Positions 44,418 to 53,867 of a stretch of DNA of 64,000 bases are shown here, in pieces (position 1 is the first letter of the stretch; every line of letters begins with the position of its first letter). The notes beneath the pieces are model-generated. The model searched no databases, was not told where the DNA came from, and saw only the letters and a list, made by a program, of their open reading frames with translations. Both the position numbers and the translations under genes were made by a program. Origin of the DNA: Planctomycetota bacterium (GTDB lineage: Bacteria; Planctomycetota; Planctomycetia; Pirellulales; Lacipirellulaceae); NCBI GenBank assembly GCA_029781135.1, contig JAKOXH010000053.1, positions 96,223 to 160,222 of the forward strand, given 5' to 3'.

Positions 44418-45605
44418 ATGGCCGACTCGCGATTGCCTCGCATCGTATGGCTCTTGGGGCTGGTAAGCCTGTGCATGGATCTGTCGTCGGAGATGATCCA
44501 TGCGCTGCTACCCGTGTTCTTGGTTTCGACGTTAGGAGCCAGCGCTCTAACACTGGGTTTGATTGAGGGTGTCGCCGAGGGGACGGCGGCGCTCGTCAAA
44601 ATCTTCTCGGGCGTGATGAGCGATTGGGTCGGAAGACGAAAGCCGCTGGTGGTCCTGGGCTACGGCTTGGCCGCGCTTTCGAAACCGCTATTTCCGCTGG
44701 CCAATTCGGCGGCAACCGTGTTGTTGGCGCGGTTCGTCGATCGAGTTGGCAAAGGGATTCGCGGCGCGCCGCGCGATGCGCTGCTGGCCGATACCACGCC
44801 GTCGGAAGTTCGTGGCGCCGCCTTCGGCTTACGGCAGGCATTGGATACGACCGGCGCACTCTTGGGGCCGCTCGCGGCGATTGGCCTGATGAGCTTGTTG
44901 GCGGCGAACGTGCGGGCCGTGTTTTGGATCGCGGCGCTACCGGCGGTCGCCGCGGTGTTCGCGCTGGTCGTTGGTATTCAAGAGCCGCAGCAGCACGCGG
45001 CGAGCGGCCGCCGTTCCGCCCTGCCCCGTTGGAACGAACTGCGCTCGCTCGGACGCCCGTACTGGACCGTAATTATCATCGGCACTCTATTTTCACTTGC
45101 ACGGTTTAGCGAAGCGTTCCTTATCGTGCGCGCACTCGACGCCGGGCTGTCGCCCACGTGGTCGCCACTTGCACTCGCCGTGATGAATGTAACGTACGTC
45201 GTGTCTGCGTATCCTGCGGGGAAGCTATCCGATCAGATAGGTCGCTTGGGACTACTTATTGCTGGGCTTCTAATACTCGTTGCCGCCGATACCATCCTCG
45301 CAATCAGCCCGCAGTTGATCGTCGTGCTCATCGGGATCGCCCTCTGGGGACTTCACCTTGGCATAACGCAAGGTTTGCTGTCGGCACTCGTGGCCGATGC
45401 GGCCCCCAGCGACCTGCGTGGATCGGCGTTCGGGATGTTTTACTTTGTGACTGGCATTGCGGCCGTGGCCGCGGGTGCGATTGCAGGATTGCTGTGGAAA
45501 GAGTTTGGTGCACCTTCCACGTTTAGTGCGGGCGCGGTGTTTGCCGCGGTTACTGCGGCGACGCTGGTCTGGCATCGCAGCCACGACAGCCGGCCGAACG
45601 GTTGA
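44418..45605 (+). CDS. Major facilitator superfamily transporter
   Basis: A 395-residue protein with about 12 membrane helices. Motif A appears as SDWVGRRKPLV between helices 2 and 3, with a matching SDQIGRLGLL in the second half. It is a drug/metabolite-type carrier; FVDRVGKGIRGAPRDALLAD is typical of a subgroup close to bacterial efflux-type MFS proteins. It begins 12 nt after the ABC ATPase gene. Substrate unknown. Confidence 0.88.
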   Translation: MADSRLPRIVWLLGLVSLCMDLSSEMIHALLPVFLVSTLGASALTLGLIEGVAEGTAALVKIFSGVMSDWVGRRKPLVVLGYGLAALSKPLFPLANSAATVLLARFVDRVGKGIRGAPRDALLADTTPSEVRGAAFGLRQALDTTGALLGPLAAIGLMSLLAANVRAVFWIAALPAVAAVFALVVGIQEPQQHAASGRRSALPRWNELRSLGRPYWTVIIIGTLFSLARFSEAFLIVRALDAGLSPTWSPLALAVMNVTYVVSAYPAGKLSDQIGRLGLLIAGLLILVAADTILAISPQLIVVLIGIALWGLHLGITQGLLSALVADAAPSDLRGSAFGMFYFVTGIAAVAAGAIAGLLWKEFGAPSTFSAGAVFAAVTAATLVWHRSHDSRPNG

Positions 45606-45663
45606 CGAGCCAGGCCCCCCAGATTAGGCTGGCTAGTTCGTTGCAACATCTTTCGCTCCGCCC

Positions 45664-46365
45664 ATGCGCCCGTTCGGCAACCACTTTCGAGCCATTTGCC
45701 CGAGCCGCCAGCAGGTGCTCGCCAGCGTATTGCTCGCGGTGTATGTGGTCACGGCCGCGGGTGTGCCGCTGCCCACGGTGGGGAGTTTGTCGCCTAGCGG
45801 CGAATTGTTCCCTTGCTCGGCCTGCGGTTGTGGTTGTGCCACCGCGGAACAATGCTGGCGATCGTGCTGTTGCCACACATTGGCTGAACGTTTCGTGTGG
45901 GCCCACGAGCACAATGTGCAGCCGCCGGACTACGCGATTGCCGAGGCACAAACGGCCGGCATCGACTTGGCCTGGCTTGGGATCAAGACTTCCGCAGTCG
46001 TTCAAACTGACCATTCCAGCCATTGCCAGAATGCGTCCACGGTCGTTGTGTCTGTGGCCAAGAACTTATCGCCATGCTGCCAAGAGCGGTTGGCGGCGGC
46101 GGCCGCGGTAGCCAAGTCATGCTGTGGTGCCCACAATCATGACGAACACGAAACATCTCATCGGGCTGATCATCTCGTAGCCTGGCGGGCACTGGCTTGT
46201 CATGGCCAGTCGCTCAACTGGCTGGCGGCAACGCCGACACTGGTGGTCGACCGGCCCGCTTTCTCACACGATCTGCCGCTCGTGGCCTGGCTCGGCCCCG
46301 CGGCATCCGAAACTGCCACGTGCGTGGCCCAGCGGCCTGACCTGCCGCCTCCTGAACGGGCGTAG
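45664..46365 (+). CDS. Exported Cys/His-rich protein
   Basis: A 233-residue protein. A hydrophobic stretch at about 15-38 can serve as signal peptide or anchor. It is rich in Cys pairs: CSACGCGCATAEQCWRSCCCH, HSSHCQNAS, SPCCQERL, KSCCGAHNHDEHETSH, ACH. The first cluster (CxxCxCxC...C...CCCH) is the strongest feature. This composition points to metal binding, but no known domain is recognised. It starts 58 nt after the MFS gene. Confidence 0.68.
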   Translation: MRPFGNHFRAICPSRQQVLASVLLAVYVVTAAGVPLPTVGSLSPSGELFPCSACGCGCATAEQCWRSCCCHTLAERFVWAHEHNVQPPDYAIAEAQTAGIDLAWLGIKTSAVVQTDHSSHCQNASTVVVSVAKNLSPCCQERLAAAAAVAKSCCGAHNHDEHETSHRADHLVAWRALACHGQSLNWLAATPTLVVDRPAFSHDLPLVAWLGPAASETATCVAQRPDLPPPERA

Positions 46366-46400
46366 TCGATACGCCTGAATTCTACTTTCATTTGGTGACG

Positions 46401-46422
46401 TTCCGCGCGCGTGCGCGGAACT
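46401..46422 (+). promoter_or_regulatory. Perfect hairpin between the Cys-rich gene and the PEP-CTERM gene
   Basis: GTTCCGCGC-GCGT-GCGCGGAAC, a 9-bp perfect stem with a four-base loop, 36 nt after the stop codon and without a T-run. It may be an RNA-stability or termination element. Confidence 0.45.
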
Positions 46423-46459
46423 AGCCACTTCGTCGATTTTCCTTTAGGAGATTATGCTC

Positions 46460-47314
46460 ATGCGATTGTGCATGTTTACGTTCGCGGTCTGCGCGTTGCT
46501 GGCGGCTGCAACTTGTTACGCTCACGGTCCTCAGATTCAAACCACACTCGACAACGGCAAAATTGTGACCCGCGAGATCGTGGATGAGGCGAACTACGAT
46601 ACCGTGTTGTCGCCTGCCAAAACGGTCTACGTCATGCCGCTAGCCGAGTACCTCGGCGTGTGGCGTGCTCAACCCGATAGCTCACTTTTGCCGGACAGCA
46701 CTCCGGAATTTATCGGCTGGCCCGGCTTTGCCTACGGCTATGGGTACGATGCGACGACGAATCCGGCACCGTTTCCGCTGGGCTCGAAATTCGTGCTGAG
46801 CTTTACCGCCAGTTTGAAGTCGTGGAATGGCGCATCATTTGTCGATGCCGGAGCAGCGGAGGCCGAAGCGTATCGGGGCCCATCCGCGACGCCTTCCGCG
46901 TTAGCCCGCACCTCGGATGCGGGACCATTCCAAAGCCTGACATTCCCTGGCGGTAGCGGCGTTTCGTACACAGCCGAAGGTGGCGCCACGCACAACACGG
47001 TGAACTACCGCATGTTGGGCGACGGCGTGTCGAACACCAGCCCGCTCGCCGACGGTGTGTACTTGCTCGGTATGCAGCTAACGAGCACGTCGACCGCGGT
47101 CGCCGCATCGGAGCCGTTCTATTTCGTCCTCGAAAAGAATGTGCTGTTCAACGATGTGGTCGCGGCCGTAAACGGTTTTACGACTGGCCAAGGCATCAGC
47201 CCGAATTTCGTGCAGTTCACATCGAACGTTCCCGAGCCGGGCACAGTAATGCTCGTCGTGGTTGGTTCAATCGGGACGCTGCTGAGCCGCGGCCGCAGGT
47301 CGCCAAGGAGCTAG
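46460..47314 (+). CDS. Exported PEP-CTERM protein, HGP-type
   Basis: 284 residues from ATG 46460, which has AGGAG 9 nt upstream; ATG 46454 is too close to that site. Signal peptide about 1-19 (CYA|HGPQIQ). The mature start HGPQIQ resembles HGNPIQ in the protein at 48052, and both bring a beta-rich domain and a PEP-CTERM tail (VPEPGTVMLVVVGSI). A surface protein of unknown role. It lies in a small cluster of four genes with a prepilin-like gene between the two relatives. Confidence 0.8.
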   Translation: MRLCMFTFAVCALLAAATCYAHGPQIQTTLDNGKIVTREIVDEANYDTVLSPAKTVYVMPLAEYLGVWRAQPDSSLLPDSTPEFIGWPGFAYGYGYDATTNPAPFPLGSKFVLSFTASLKSWNGASFVDAGAAEAEAYRGPSATPSALARTSDAGPFQSLTFPGGSGVSYTAEGGATHNTVNYRMLGDGVSNTSPLADGVYLLGMQLTSTSTAVAASEPFYFVLEKNVLFNDVVAAVNGFTTGQGISPNFVQFTSNVPEPGTVMLVVVGSIGTLLSRGRRSPRS

Positions 47315-47317
47315 CGC

Positions 47318-48004
47318 ATGTTCGACCGACGAAGAGCATTTACGCTTGTCGAGTTACTGGTGGTGATGGCGATCATCGGCGCGCTCGTCGCGTTATTGTT
47401 GCCGGCTGTTCAGGCCGCGCGTGCTTCGGCGCGCGCGGCCGCCTGCAAGAACAGCCTGCGGCAGATCGGTTTGGCGATATTACAGTTCTGTGACCACAAC
47501 CACGGCGAGCTGCCCGAATGGTGGCACGCCCAGCACGATGTCAACGATAAAGGGGGCAAATACAGTTGGATTTATACGCTCGCGCCGCACTTGGAGAGCG
47601 TCGATGCGATTCGGATTTGTACCGATGACGAGAAGGACGTGGAGCGGATGCGGAACCGAGCCACTAGTTATTTGATTAACGACTATTTGGCCCGCAAGGA
47701 ACTGGCTGGCGCCAAGCACAACCTGCGAAAGATCGATACGACGTCGCGCACGATCGCGCTCTTCGAAATCGCGAACAAGCTGTCGCCGATTCCCGACAAT
47801 GAGCACGTGCACGCGTCGCTGTGGTTCGCGCCGTACTACGTGGCCCAGGGTGAGGTTCTCTACCAGATCAAGGAGGAAGTGCAAATCGATCGCCACTTCC
47901 AGGCCGCGAATTATTTGTATTTGGATGGGCACGTCGATGTCGTAGCGGCCGCTCAAATTGCCGCGTGGGTTGACCAAGGGTTTCAGTTCGCTTTGCCGCA
48001 ATAA
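47318..48004 (+). CDS. Prepilin-like (DUF1559-type) protein, short form
   Basis: A 228-residue protein starting 3 nt after the previous stop, so probably co-transcribed. Leader MFDRRRA, then FTLVELLVVMAIIGALVALLLPAVQAARASARAAACKNSLRQIG. The C-terminus has an LDGHV segment in place of the full DUF1559 H-x9-DG end, and the chain is about 120 residues shorter than the genes at 2503 and 4198. Pseudopilin-like surface protein. Confidence 0.85.
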   Translation: MFDRRRAFTLVELLVVMAIIGALVALLLPAVQAARASARAAACKNSLRQIGLAILQFCDHNHGELPEWWHAQHDVNDKGGKYSWIYTLAPHLESVDAIRICTDDEKDVERMRNRATSYLINDYLARKELAGAKHNLRKIDTTSRTIALFEIANKLSPIPDNEHVHASLWFAPYYVAQGEVLYQIKEEVQIDRHFQAANYLYLDGHVDVVAAAQIAAWVDQGFQFALPQ

Positions 48005-48051
48005 AACTAGTCATGCATCCTACAGTTCCATTTCTTGGGAATCGTTTTAAC

Positions 48052-49029
48052 ATGAAGACACCACTATCACGTACGGCCGCGTTGATCGTAGCGGGTTGGC
48101 TCGCCGGTATTTCCGCCGCCACATCTTTTGGCCACGGCAACCCGATTCAAGTCAACGTCGCCAACAATCGCTTGACCATAGCGCGCGGGTTGGCAGTGCC
48201 ATACGGTTACGTTCGTTTGGCATCCGACCCACACGAGGATGCTGCGTTGGACTTCGGACCCAACCAGAAGCTACGCTCAACGTATCCTGGTTACGACATC
48301 GCGAGTCTTGATCCGTCGGCGGCGCTGCAGTTTGAAATCGTCTCGCGGCCCGATTTCACGACGGCAGGCTACCCCACTCGTTGGCTGTGGTTCTGGGACT
48401 CATCGAGCCAGCGCGTAATATCCGTGCCTGACGATGCGACCTTTAACGTAGCGCCGCTCTTTGGCATCGGAATGATGCAGGCAAGACAATCTTCGTTAAT
48501 CGCTGGCCCGACCGTCACGATGGCGAACCCGATTGGACCGTATTTGGCAACTGATCAGCACTTGCTGGTTTACGAAGTTCAAAACTATGCTGCAGGGGCG
48601 ATCGGTGCGTACGGGCTATTCGCACAGCTGACGTCACCGGGGCTAACGGCGTCCGATCCATTTCTGCTTGTCTTTCGATACGGTGCCGTAACAGAGGATT
48701 TTTCGCTGGCGGCTGGTGCCATCAATCGGGCCGCCTCACCCCCTGGCGACTACAACTTCGATGACCGCGTCGACGCTGCCGATTACGTCATCTGGCGCCA
48801 TTCGGCGAGCTCAATCACCCTGCTTGCCGCCGACGGTTCCGGAAACGGCATCGTTGACGCCGCAGACTATTATCTGTGGCGAACGAACTTCGGATACATA
48901 GTCCCAACACCGCCCGTTGCCGTTGGAACGCAAGCGGCGGTGCCGGAGCCGGCGAAGCTCTGGACTGTATTGGCTGGCTTCGCATTGATCGCCGTTTTTT
49001 GCCGCAGTCGGCCCCGCCTTGTGGCTTGA
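48052..49029 (+). CDS. Exported PEP-CTERM protein with dockerin-like pair, HGP-type
   Basis: 325 residues from ATG 48052 (GGGAA upstream); the frame is open from 48013. Signal peptide about 1-27 (SFGHG). The mature start HGNPIQVNVANNRLTIARG parallels HGPQIQTTLDNGKIVTRE at 46460, so these two are relatives. It adds a dockerin-like pair (GDYNFDDRVDAADYVIW, GNGIVDAADYYLW) and the tail VPEPAKLWTVLAGF. Surface protein of unknown role. Confidence 0.8.
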   Translation: MKTPLSRTAALIVAGWLAGISAATSFGHGNPIQVNVANNRLTIARGLAVPYGYVRLASDPHEDAALDFGPNQKLRSTYPGYDIASLDPSAALQFEIVSRPDFTTAGYPTRWLWFWDSSSQRVISVPDDATFNVAPLFGIGMMQARQSSLIAGPTVTMANPIGPYLATDQHLLVYEVQNYAAGAIGAYGLFAQLTSPGLTASDPFLLVFRYGAVTEDFSLAAGAINRAASPPGDYNFDDRVDAADYVIWRHSASSITLLAADGSGNGIVDAADYYLWRTNFGYIVPTPPVAVGTQAAVPEPAKLWTVLAGFALIAVFCRSRPRLVA

Positions 49030-49433
49030 TAGCGCGGACGTGCGTTCTAGTCGCCGCTGCTGTTTTTTTTGCGTGAACTTGGGCCGCTTAGCGGCCGCAT
49101 CCCCAGGTTGCGAAAACGAATCGCCGCTTGACACTACCAAGCCCGAGGGATACCCTTAAAGATTCGCCAGCGACTTTAAGTTGCTTTGGCGCAACAAGTT
49201 TCGCTCCGAACGGCGGCTGCTCGCTCTGCATCAGCAGTGCGATACGGGTATTTTGTACCCTAAATAGGCCACCGGTGGGTGGCGAGACTTGTCGTACGCT
49301 TGGCCGAACACATCAGAAATCGGCTGTGGTCGAACCGGTGCGCTGGAATCGGTGCGGCCAAAACACAATTCGGACAATTTGAACAATTTGATTTGCCTAC
49401 GCGACAGGCGGAAAACGTCGCGGAAAGGTTGCC
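49030..49433. other. Leader and intergenic region upstream of nusA
   Basis: 404 nt. It contains the candidate promoter 49128-49156 and a leader of about 270 nt. No rimP gene is present between it and nusA. A shadow frame at 49128-49382 has no ribosome site and is not called. Confidence 0.5.
49128..49156 (+). promoter_or_regulatory. nusA: Candidate promoter for the nusA-infB operon
   Basis: TTGACA (49128-49133), exactly 17 nt, then TACCCT (49151-49156). The consensus -35 and ideal spacing make this the best promoter match in the window. It implies a long leader before nusA ATG 49434. Confidence 0.5.
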
Positions 49434-50828
49434 ATGAATCCCCAAGAAATCTTGCGAATCGTCGATGCGATCCACCGCGACAAGAACATCGACAAAGAGA
49501 TCGTTTTCGAGGGGATCGAGGCTGCGCTCGTTTCAGCCGCCAAGAAGCACTACGGCGAAGAAGCCAACATCGCCGTAAACATTGATCGCGAAGATGGCTC
49601 GATTCGCGCGACCTACGACGGCCGCGAACTCGATTCCGAGGAAACGGTCGGCCGCATTGGCGCTCAAACCGCCAAGCAGGTGATGATCCAGAAGATCCGC
49701 GAGGCGGAACGCGATGCGTTGTACGACGAGTACAACGAACTCGTGGGCCACATGGTCAGCGGTATCATTCAACGGTACGAAGGCGGCGCGGCCACTGTGC
49801 AACTGGCGAATGTCGAAGCCATTCTGCCACGAGGCGAACAAATTCCCGGCGAAACGCACCACGTCAACGAACGGGTGCGCACCACGGTATTTGAAGTTCG
49901 CAAGGCGGGCAGTCGCGTAAAAGTGATTTTGAGCCGTGCCCGGCCGCAGCTTGTGCAGCGGTTGTTCGAACAGGAAATTCCGGAAATCGCCGACGGTGTC
50001 ATTCAAATTCGGGCGATGGCTCGCGAGCCGGGCTACCGTTCAAAGGTGGCCGTATCGAGTAGTGACCCGCGGGTCGATTGCGTGGGGGCCTGCGTTGGGG
50101 TGCGCGGCAACCGCATCAAGAATATTGTCGATGAATTGGCCGGCGAACGCATCGATATCGTGCGCTGGGACGACAATTTAGAAGTGTTGATTCCCAATGC
50201 GTTGCAGCCGGCGGAAGTCGAGCAGGTTATTCTGTGCAAGATGTTGGGCCGCGGCATCGTACTCGTGCGCGAAGACCAGTTATCGCTGGCCATCGGCCGA
50301 CGTGGTCAAAACGTGCGGTTGGCCAGCAAGCTCTCGGGCTGGGACATCGAAATCATGACCCAGGACGAGCTGGCCCAAGCGATTGAACGAGCGGTGGTCG
50401 GTTTCAGCTCGCTGACGGGAGTCGATGAAGAGCTGGCGAATCGTCTCGTGGAAGAAGGCTTCTTAAGTTACGACGATCTTTCGATCATCGAGCCCGATGC
50501 CCTGATGGCCATGGGCAACTTGAGCGAAGAAACGGCTAGCGTGATTGTCGAACAGGCGGAAGAACGCGCCGAACAAGCGGAAGCTGTGGCGGCTGAAGCG
50601 CGACGTCAGAAGCGGGAACAAGAGCGGCTGGAAGAAATGGCGGCTGAAGCTGGGATGAAACTCGCGCCGACCGACGATGAAGAAGGCGACGAAGTCGCCG
50701 AAGCCTACGACGCTGAGGAGAGCCACGCCGCTGGGGAGGAAGTGGAAGGCCAGCAGGAAGAAGCAGGCGACCTCGAGGAAACTGCCGGCGGCGACTCGGC
50801 CGAGGAACCCACGGAGAGTACAACCTGA
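49434..50828 (+). CDS. nusA: Transcription termination/antitermination protein NusA
   Basis: A 464-residue protein. N-terminal domain (NPQEILRIVDAIHRDKNIDKE), then S1 (VSGIIQRYEGGAATVQL), then two KH domains (VDCVGACVGVRGNRIKNI; LAIGRRGQNVRLASKLSGW), and a C-terminal helix-hairpin-helix part followed by an acidic Glu/Ala-rich tail (about 380-464). NusA controls pausing and termination by RNA polymerase. The Glu tail is longer than in E. coli-type NusA. infB follows. Confidence 0.96.
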   Translation: MNPQEILRIVDAIHRDKNIDKEIVFEGIEAALVSAAKKHYGEEANIAVNIDREDGSIRATYDGRELDSEETVGRIGAQTAKQVMIQKIREAERDALYDEYNELVGHMVSGIIQRYEGGAATVQLANVEAILPRGEQIPGETHHVNERVRTTVFEVRKAGSRVKVILSRARPQLVQRLFEQEIPEIADGVIQIRAMAREPGYRSKVAVSSSDPRVDCVGACVGVRGNRIKNIVDELAGERIDIVRWDDNLEVLIPNALQPAEVEQVILCKMLGRGIVLVREDQLSLAIGRRGQNVRLASKLSGWDIEIMTQDELAQAIERAVVGFSSLTGVDEELANRLVEEGFLSYDDLSIIEPDALMAMGNLSEETASVIVEQAEERAEQAEAVAAEARRQKREQERLEEMAAEAGMKLAPTDDEEGDEVAEAYDAEESHAAGEEVEGQQEEAGDLEETAGGDSAEEPTESTT

Positions 50829-50964
50829 CAATTATTTCCGGTGAGCCGACCCGGAGAATTGACCTGGAGAACGTGCCGGAATGCCGCTCGGCTCGCGGCA
50901 CCAAAAAACGGAGAAATTACATCATGGTTGGGTAATCGACTCGCGCACGAAACGGAGATAACTC

Positions 50965-53775
50965 TTGGCGGTACGCATTTACGCATTAGCGAAAGAGCTG
51001 AAAGTTGATAGTAAGGAACTGGTCGACATCTGCACGAGGGCCGGCGTCCCGGGCAAAGGGTCTGCGCTTGCCAGCCTCACAGAAGAGGAAGTCGAGAAGG
51101 TCAAGCAGTTCCTGAAGGGTGGAAGCGCCGCCAAAGCGAAACCTGCGAAGGCCGCGCCGATAGCTCCGCAGCGTCCCGCTGAACCGGCGCGGATGGGCAA
51201 GATGCCCGTGATTGTGACGCCGAAGCCACCGGCACCCACGCTCCGCACGAAAACCGCTGAGTCGGAATCAGAATCAGAGCCGTTGATACCGGTTGTTGAG
51301 TCACCCGCCCCAATCGCAGCCGAAGCACTGGCTACTGAAGTCGCGGTTGTCCCACCGCCCGTTGCTGAGCCGTCCAGGCGCCCCGGGCCGTTGGCCGGTG
51401 CCATGGGTCGTGAGAGTTACATTGGCCCTGCTGGTGTGGCGGCTGGCAAAATACCTGCCATCGCCTCGCCGAACCGTCCAGCGGAACGGAAGCGATCGGA
51501 CGGTTCAGGACCGCAAGAGCGCACGCGCCCGGCCATCAAGCTTGCCCCCATACCAAAAACCAAGCAACCGAGCACCCAACCAGCCGCTAACGAACCGCCG
51601 GCGCAGAAACCCGATATGCGACTGCCGGCCGAGTTACTCGGTGCAGGCAAACAGGGCAGTAAGCCGCTGGCCGCTCACTTGCGCCGGCACGAAAAAACGC
51701 TGGAAGAAGAGAAAAAGCTCCGTGCTAAAGGTCGAACTCCCGGCCCACTTGCGCCGGTGCCCGCGGAGGAAGAAGGGGAACGTCGCGGCAGTGGCAAAGG
51801 CAAGCATCGCCGTGGCCGCGGTGGTTCGTCCGAGGGCGACGAAGACGCACCTTTGCTGGGTGGCCGCGAGCAGCGGCAATTGGCACGTCGACGAAGTGCA
51901 ACGCCCGCCGATGGTGAAGAGGCGCCCCAACGACGATTGGCACGACGACAGCGTCGCGTTGCGTCGGGGACAAGCACCGCTGCCCCGCGAAAGGAGCGTG
52001 TTACCATTCAATTGCCTTGCACCGTTCGTGAACTTTCGGAAGCGGCAGGCGTGCCCGCGAGTGAAATTCTCCGGATCCTGATGAACGAAGGCGTAATGAC
52101 CACCATCACCGCCGCAATGGATCCGGACATGACCGAACTTGTGGCGGCCGAACTGGGCATCAATGTGGAATTCAAGCAGGTGGTCAGCCTGGAAGACCAG
52201 TTGCTTTCCGAGCTCGAGCCGCACGAGGAAGATCCGGCTCATCTGGTCGAGCGGCCGCCGGTAATCACGTTTCTGGGCCACGTCGACCACGGTAAGACGT
52301 CGCTGCTCGATCGGATCATTGGCATCGATGTCGTCAGCGGCGAAAGCGGCGGCATCACGCAGCACATTCGCGCGTACTCGATCGAAAAGAACGGCAAGCG
52401 AATCTCGTTTGTCGATACGCCGGGCCACGAGGCCTTTACCGAGATGCGAGCCCGCGGTGCTCATGTTACCGATATCGCGGTGCTGGTCGTGGCGGCCGAT
52501 GACGGCGTCATGCCGCAAACGGAAGAAGCCATCAGCCATGCCAAAGCGGCCGGCGTGCCCATCGTTGTGGCACTCAACAAGATCGACCTTCCCGGCATCA
52601 ATCTGGATCGGGTTTACACGGGCCTCAGCACGAATGAATTACAGCCCAGCGAGTGGGGCGGCGAAATCGAAGTCGTAAAGACCAGCGCCACGAAGGGCAC
52701 GGGCATCGACGAACTGCTCGATACTCTCCTTACCGTGGCTGAGTTGCACGAGTACAAGGCGAACCCGAGTCGCCCGGCGCTAGGCACGTGTCTCGAAGCT
52801 CAGCAAGATTCCGAACGCGGCATCGTGGCAAAATTGTTGGTTCAGAACGGCACGCTGCACGTGGGCGACGTGGTCGTATGCGGCCAGGCTTTCGGCCGCG
52901 TGAAAGCCATGTTCGATACGCTCGATGAACGCAAGAAAGTGGAAGAAGCCGGCCCGAGTATTCCGGTCAACATCACGGGCTTCGACCAGGCCCCGAGCGC
53001 CGGTAGCCGCTTCTACGTACTCGACGACATCGCCAAAGCTCGACAGATCGCCTCGCTGCGTGCCGAGCACGAACGTTCGGCATCGCTCGGCGCGACGGGC
53101 TTCCGCCATGTCACGTTGGAAAGCCTGTTCGATCGACTCGACCGCACGGGCGAACCGCAGACGCTCAACATCATCTTGCGGGCCGACGTGCGTGGCTCGA
53201 TCGAAGCCATCGAAAAAGAATTCGCGAAGCTGGAACATCCGGAAGTGCGGGTGAAGTTGCTGCAAAGGAGCGTGGGCGGCATCACCGAGGCCGATGTTAC
53301 GTTGGCGCACGCTTCCGATGCGATCATCATCGGCTTCAACGTGGTGCCGGATGAAAAAGCCCGAGCCCTGGCCGAAAAGACCGGCGTGCAAGTTCGCCGG
53401 TATGACGTGATTTATAAGATCACCGATGACCTCAAGCTCGCGCTCGAGGGCATGCTCAAACCGGAAGAGCGCGAAGTCGAGCAAGGTCGGGTGCTGGTGC
53501 AACAGGTGTTCAAAATCAGCCGGGTGGGCACCGTGGCCGGTTGCCGCGTGCTCGCCGGTATTGTCGAACGCAACAGTCGCGCCCGCGTCATTCGCGACAG
53601 CACGATCATCGGCGATTATGCCCTGGATACGTTGCGGCGCGAAAAGGACGATGCAAAGGAAGTCCGCGAAGGCTACGAGTGCGGTATCAAGCTTGCGGGC
53701 TTCAACGATGTCAAGGAAGGCGACCTGTTTGAAGTTTACAAAGTGGAAGAAATCCACCGGAAATTTGAAAGCTAG
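50965..53775 (+). CDS. infB: Translation initiation factor IF-2
   Basis: A 936-residue protein starting at TTG 50965 with GGAG 7 nt upstream. The N-terminal IF2_N unit (VRIYALAKELKVDSKELVDICTR) leads into a long Pro/Ala/Lys-rich linker to about 340. The GTPase has P-loop GHVDHGKT (438-445), DTPGHEAF (G3), NKID (G4) and SATKGTG (G5), and the C-terminal domains II to IV follow in the usual order. It brings initiator tRNA to the small subunit. The rare TTG start may lower expression. Confidence 0.96.
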   Translation: MAVRIYALAKELKVDSKELVDICTRAGVPGKGSALASLTEEEVEKVKQFLKGGSAAKAKPAKAAPIAPQRPAEPARMGKMPVIVTPKPPAPTLRTKTAESESESEPLIPVVESPAPIAAEALATEVAVVPPPVAEPSRRPGPLAGAMGRESYIGPAGVAAGKIPAIASPNRPAERKRSDGSGPQERTRPAIKLAPIPKTKQPSTQPAANEPPAQKPDMRLPAELLGAGKQGSKPLAAHLRRHEKTLEEEKKLRAKGRTPGPLAPVPAEEEGERRGSGKGKHRRGRGGSSEGDEDAPLLGGREQRQLARRRSATPADGEEAPQRRLARRQRRVASGTSTAAPRKERVTIQLPCTVRELSEAAGVPASEILRILMNEGVMTTITAAMDPDMTELVAAELGINVEFKQVVSLEDQLLSELEPHEEDPAHLVERPPVITFLGHVDHGKTSLLDRIIGIDVVSGESGGITQHIRAYSIEKNGKRISFVDTPGHEAFTEMRARGAHVTDIAVLVVAADDGVMPQTEEAISHAKAAGVPIVVALNKIDLPGINLDRVYTGLSTNELQPSEWGGEIEVVKTSATKGTGIDELLDTLLTVAELHEYKANPSRPALGTCLEAQQDSERGIVAKLLVQNGTLHVGDVVVCGQAFGRVKAMFDTLDERKKVEEAGPSIPVNITGFDQAPSAGSRFYVLDDIAKARQIASLRAEHERSASLGATGFRHVTLESLFDRLDRTGEPQTLNIILRADVRGSIEAIEKEFAKLEHPEVRVKLLQRSVGGITEADVTLAHASDAIIIGFNVVPDEKARALAEKTGVQVRRYDVIYKITDDLKLALEGMLKPEEREVEQGRVLVQQVFKISRVGTVAGCRVLAGIVERNSRARVIRDSTIIGDYALDTLRREKDDAKEVREGYECGIKLAGFNDVKEGDLFEVYKVEEIHRKFES

Positions 53776-53860
53776 GAGCTTGGAGCTTGGAACAAGGAGC
53801 TTGGAGCGGGGGATAGGTCAATTCTAGCTACTCCGTGCTCCTTGCTCCTTGCTCCCCGCC
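53774..53860. repeat. Purine-word hairpin between infB and rbfA
   Basis: The left arm 53774-53811 is a run of 7-nt words (GGAGCTT, GGAGCTT, GGAACAA, GGAGCTT, GGAGCGG), and the right arm 53828-53860 is complementary (CTCCGTGCTCCTTGCTCCTTGCTCC). It ends directly before rbfA. Confidence 0.72.
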
Positions 53861-53867
53861 CATCACC

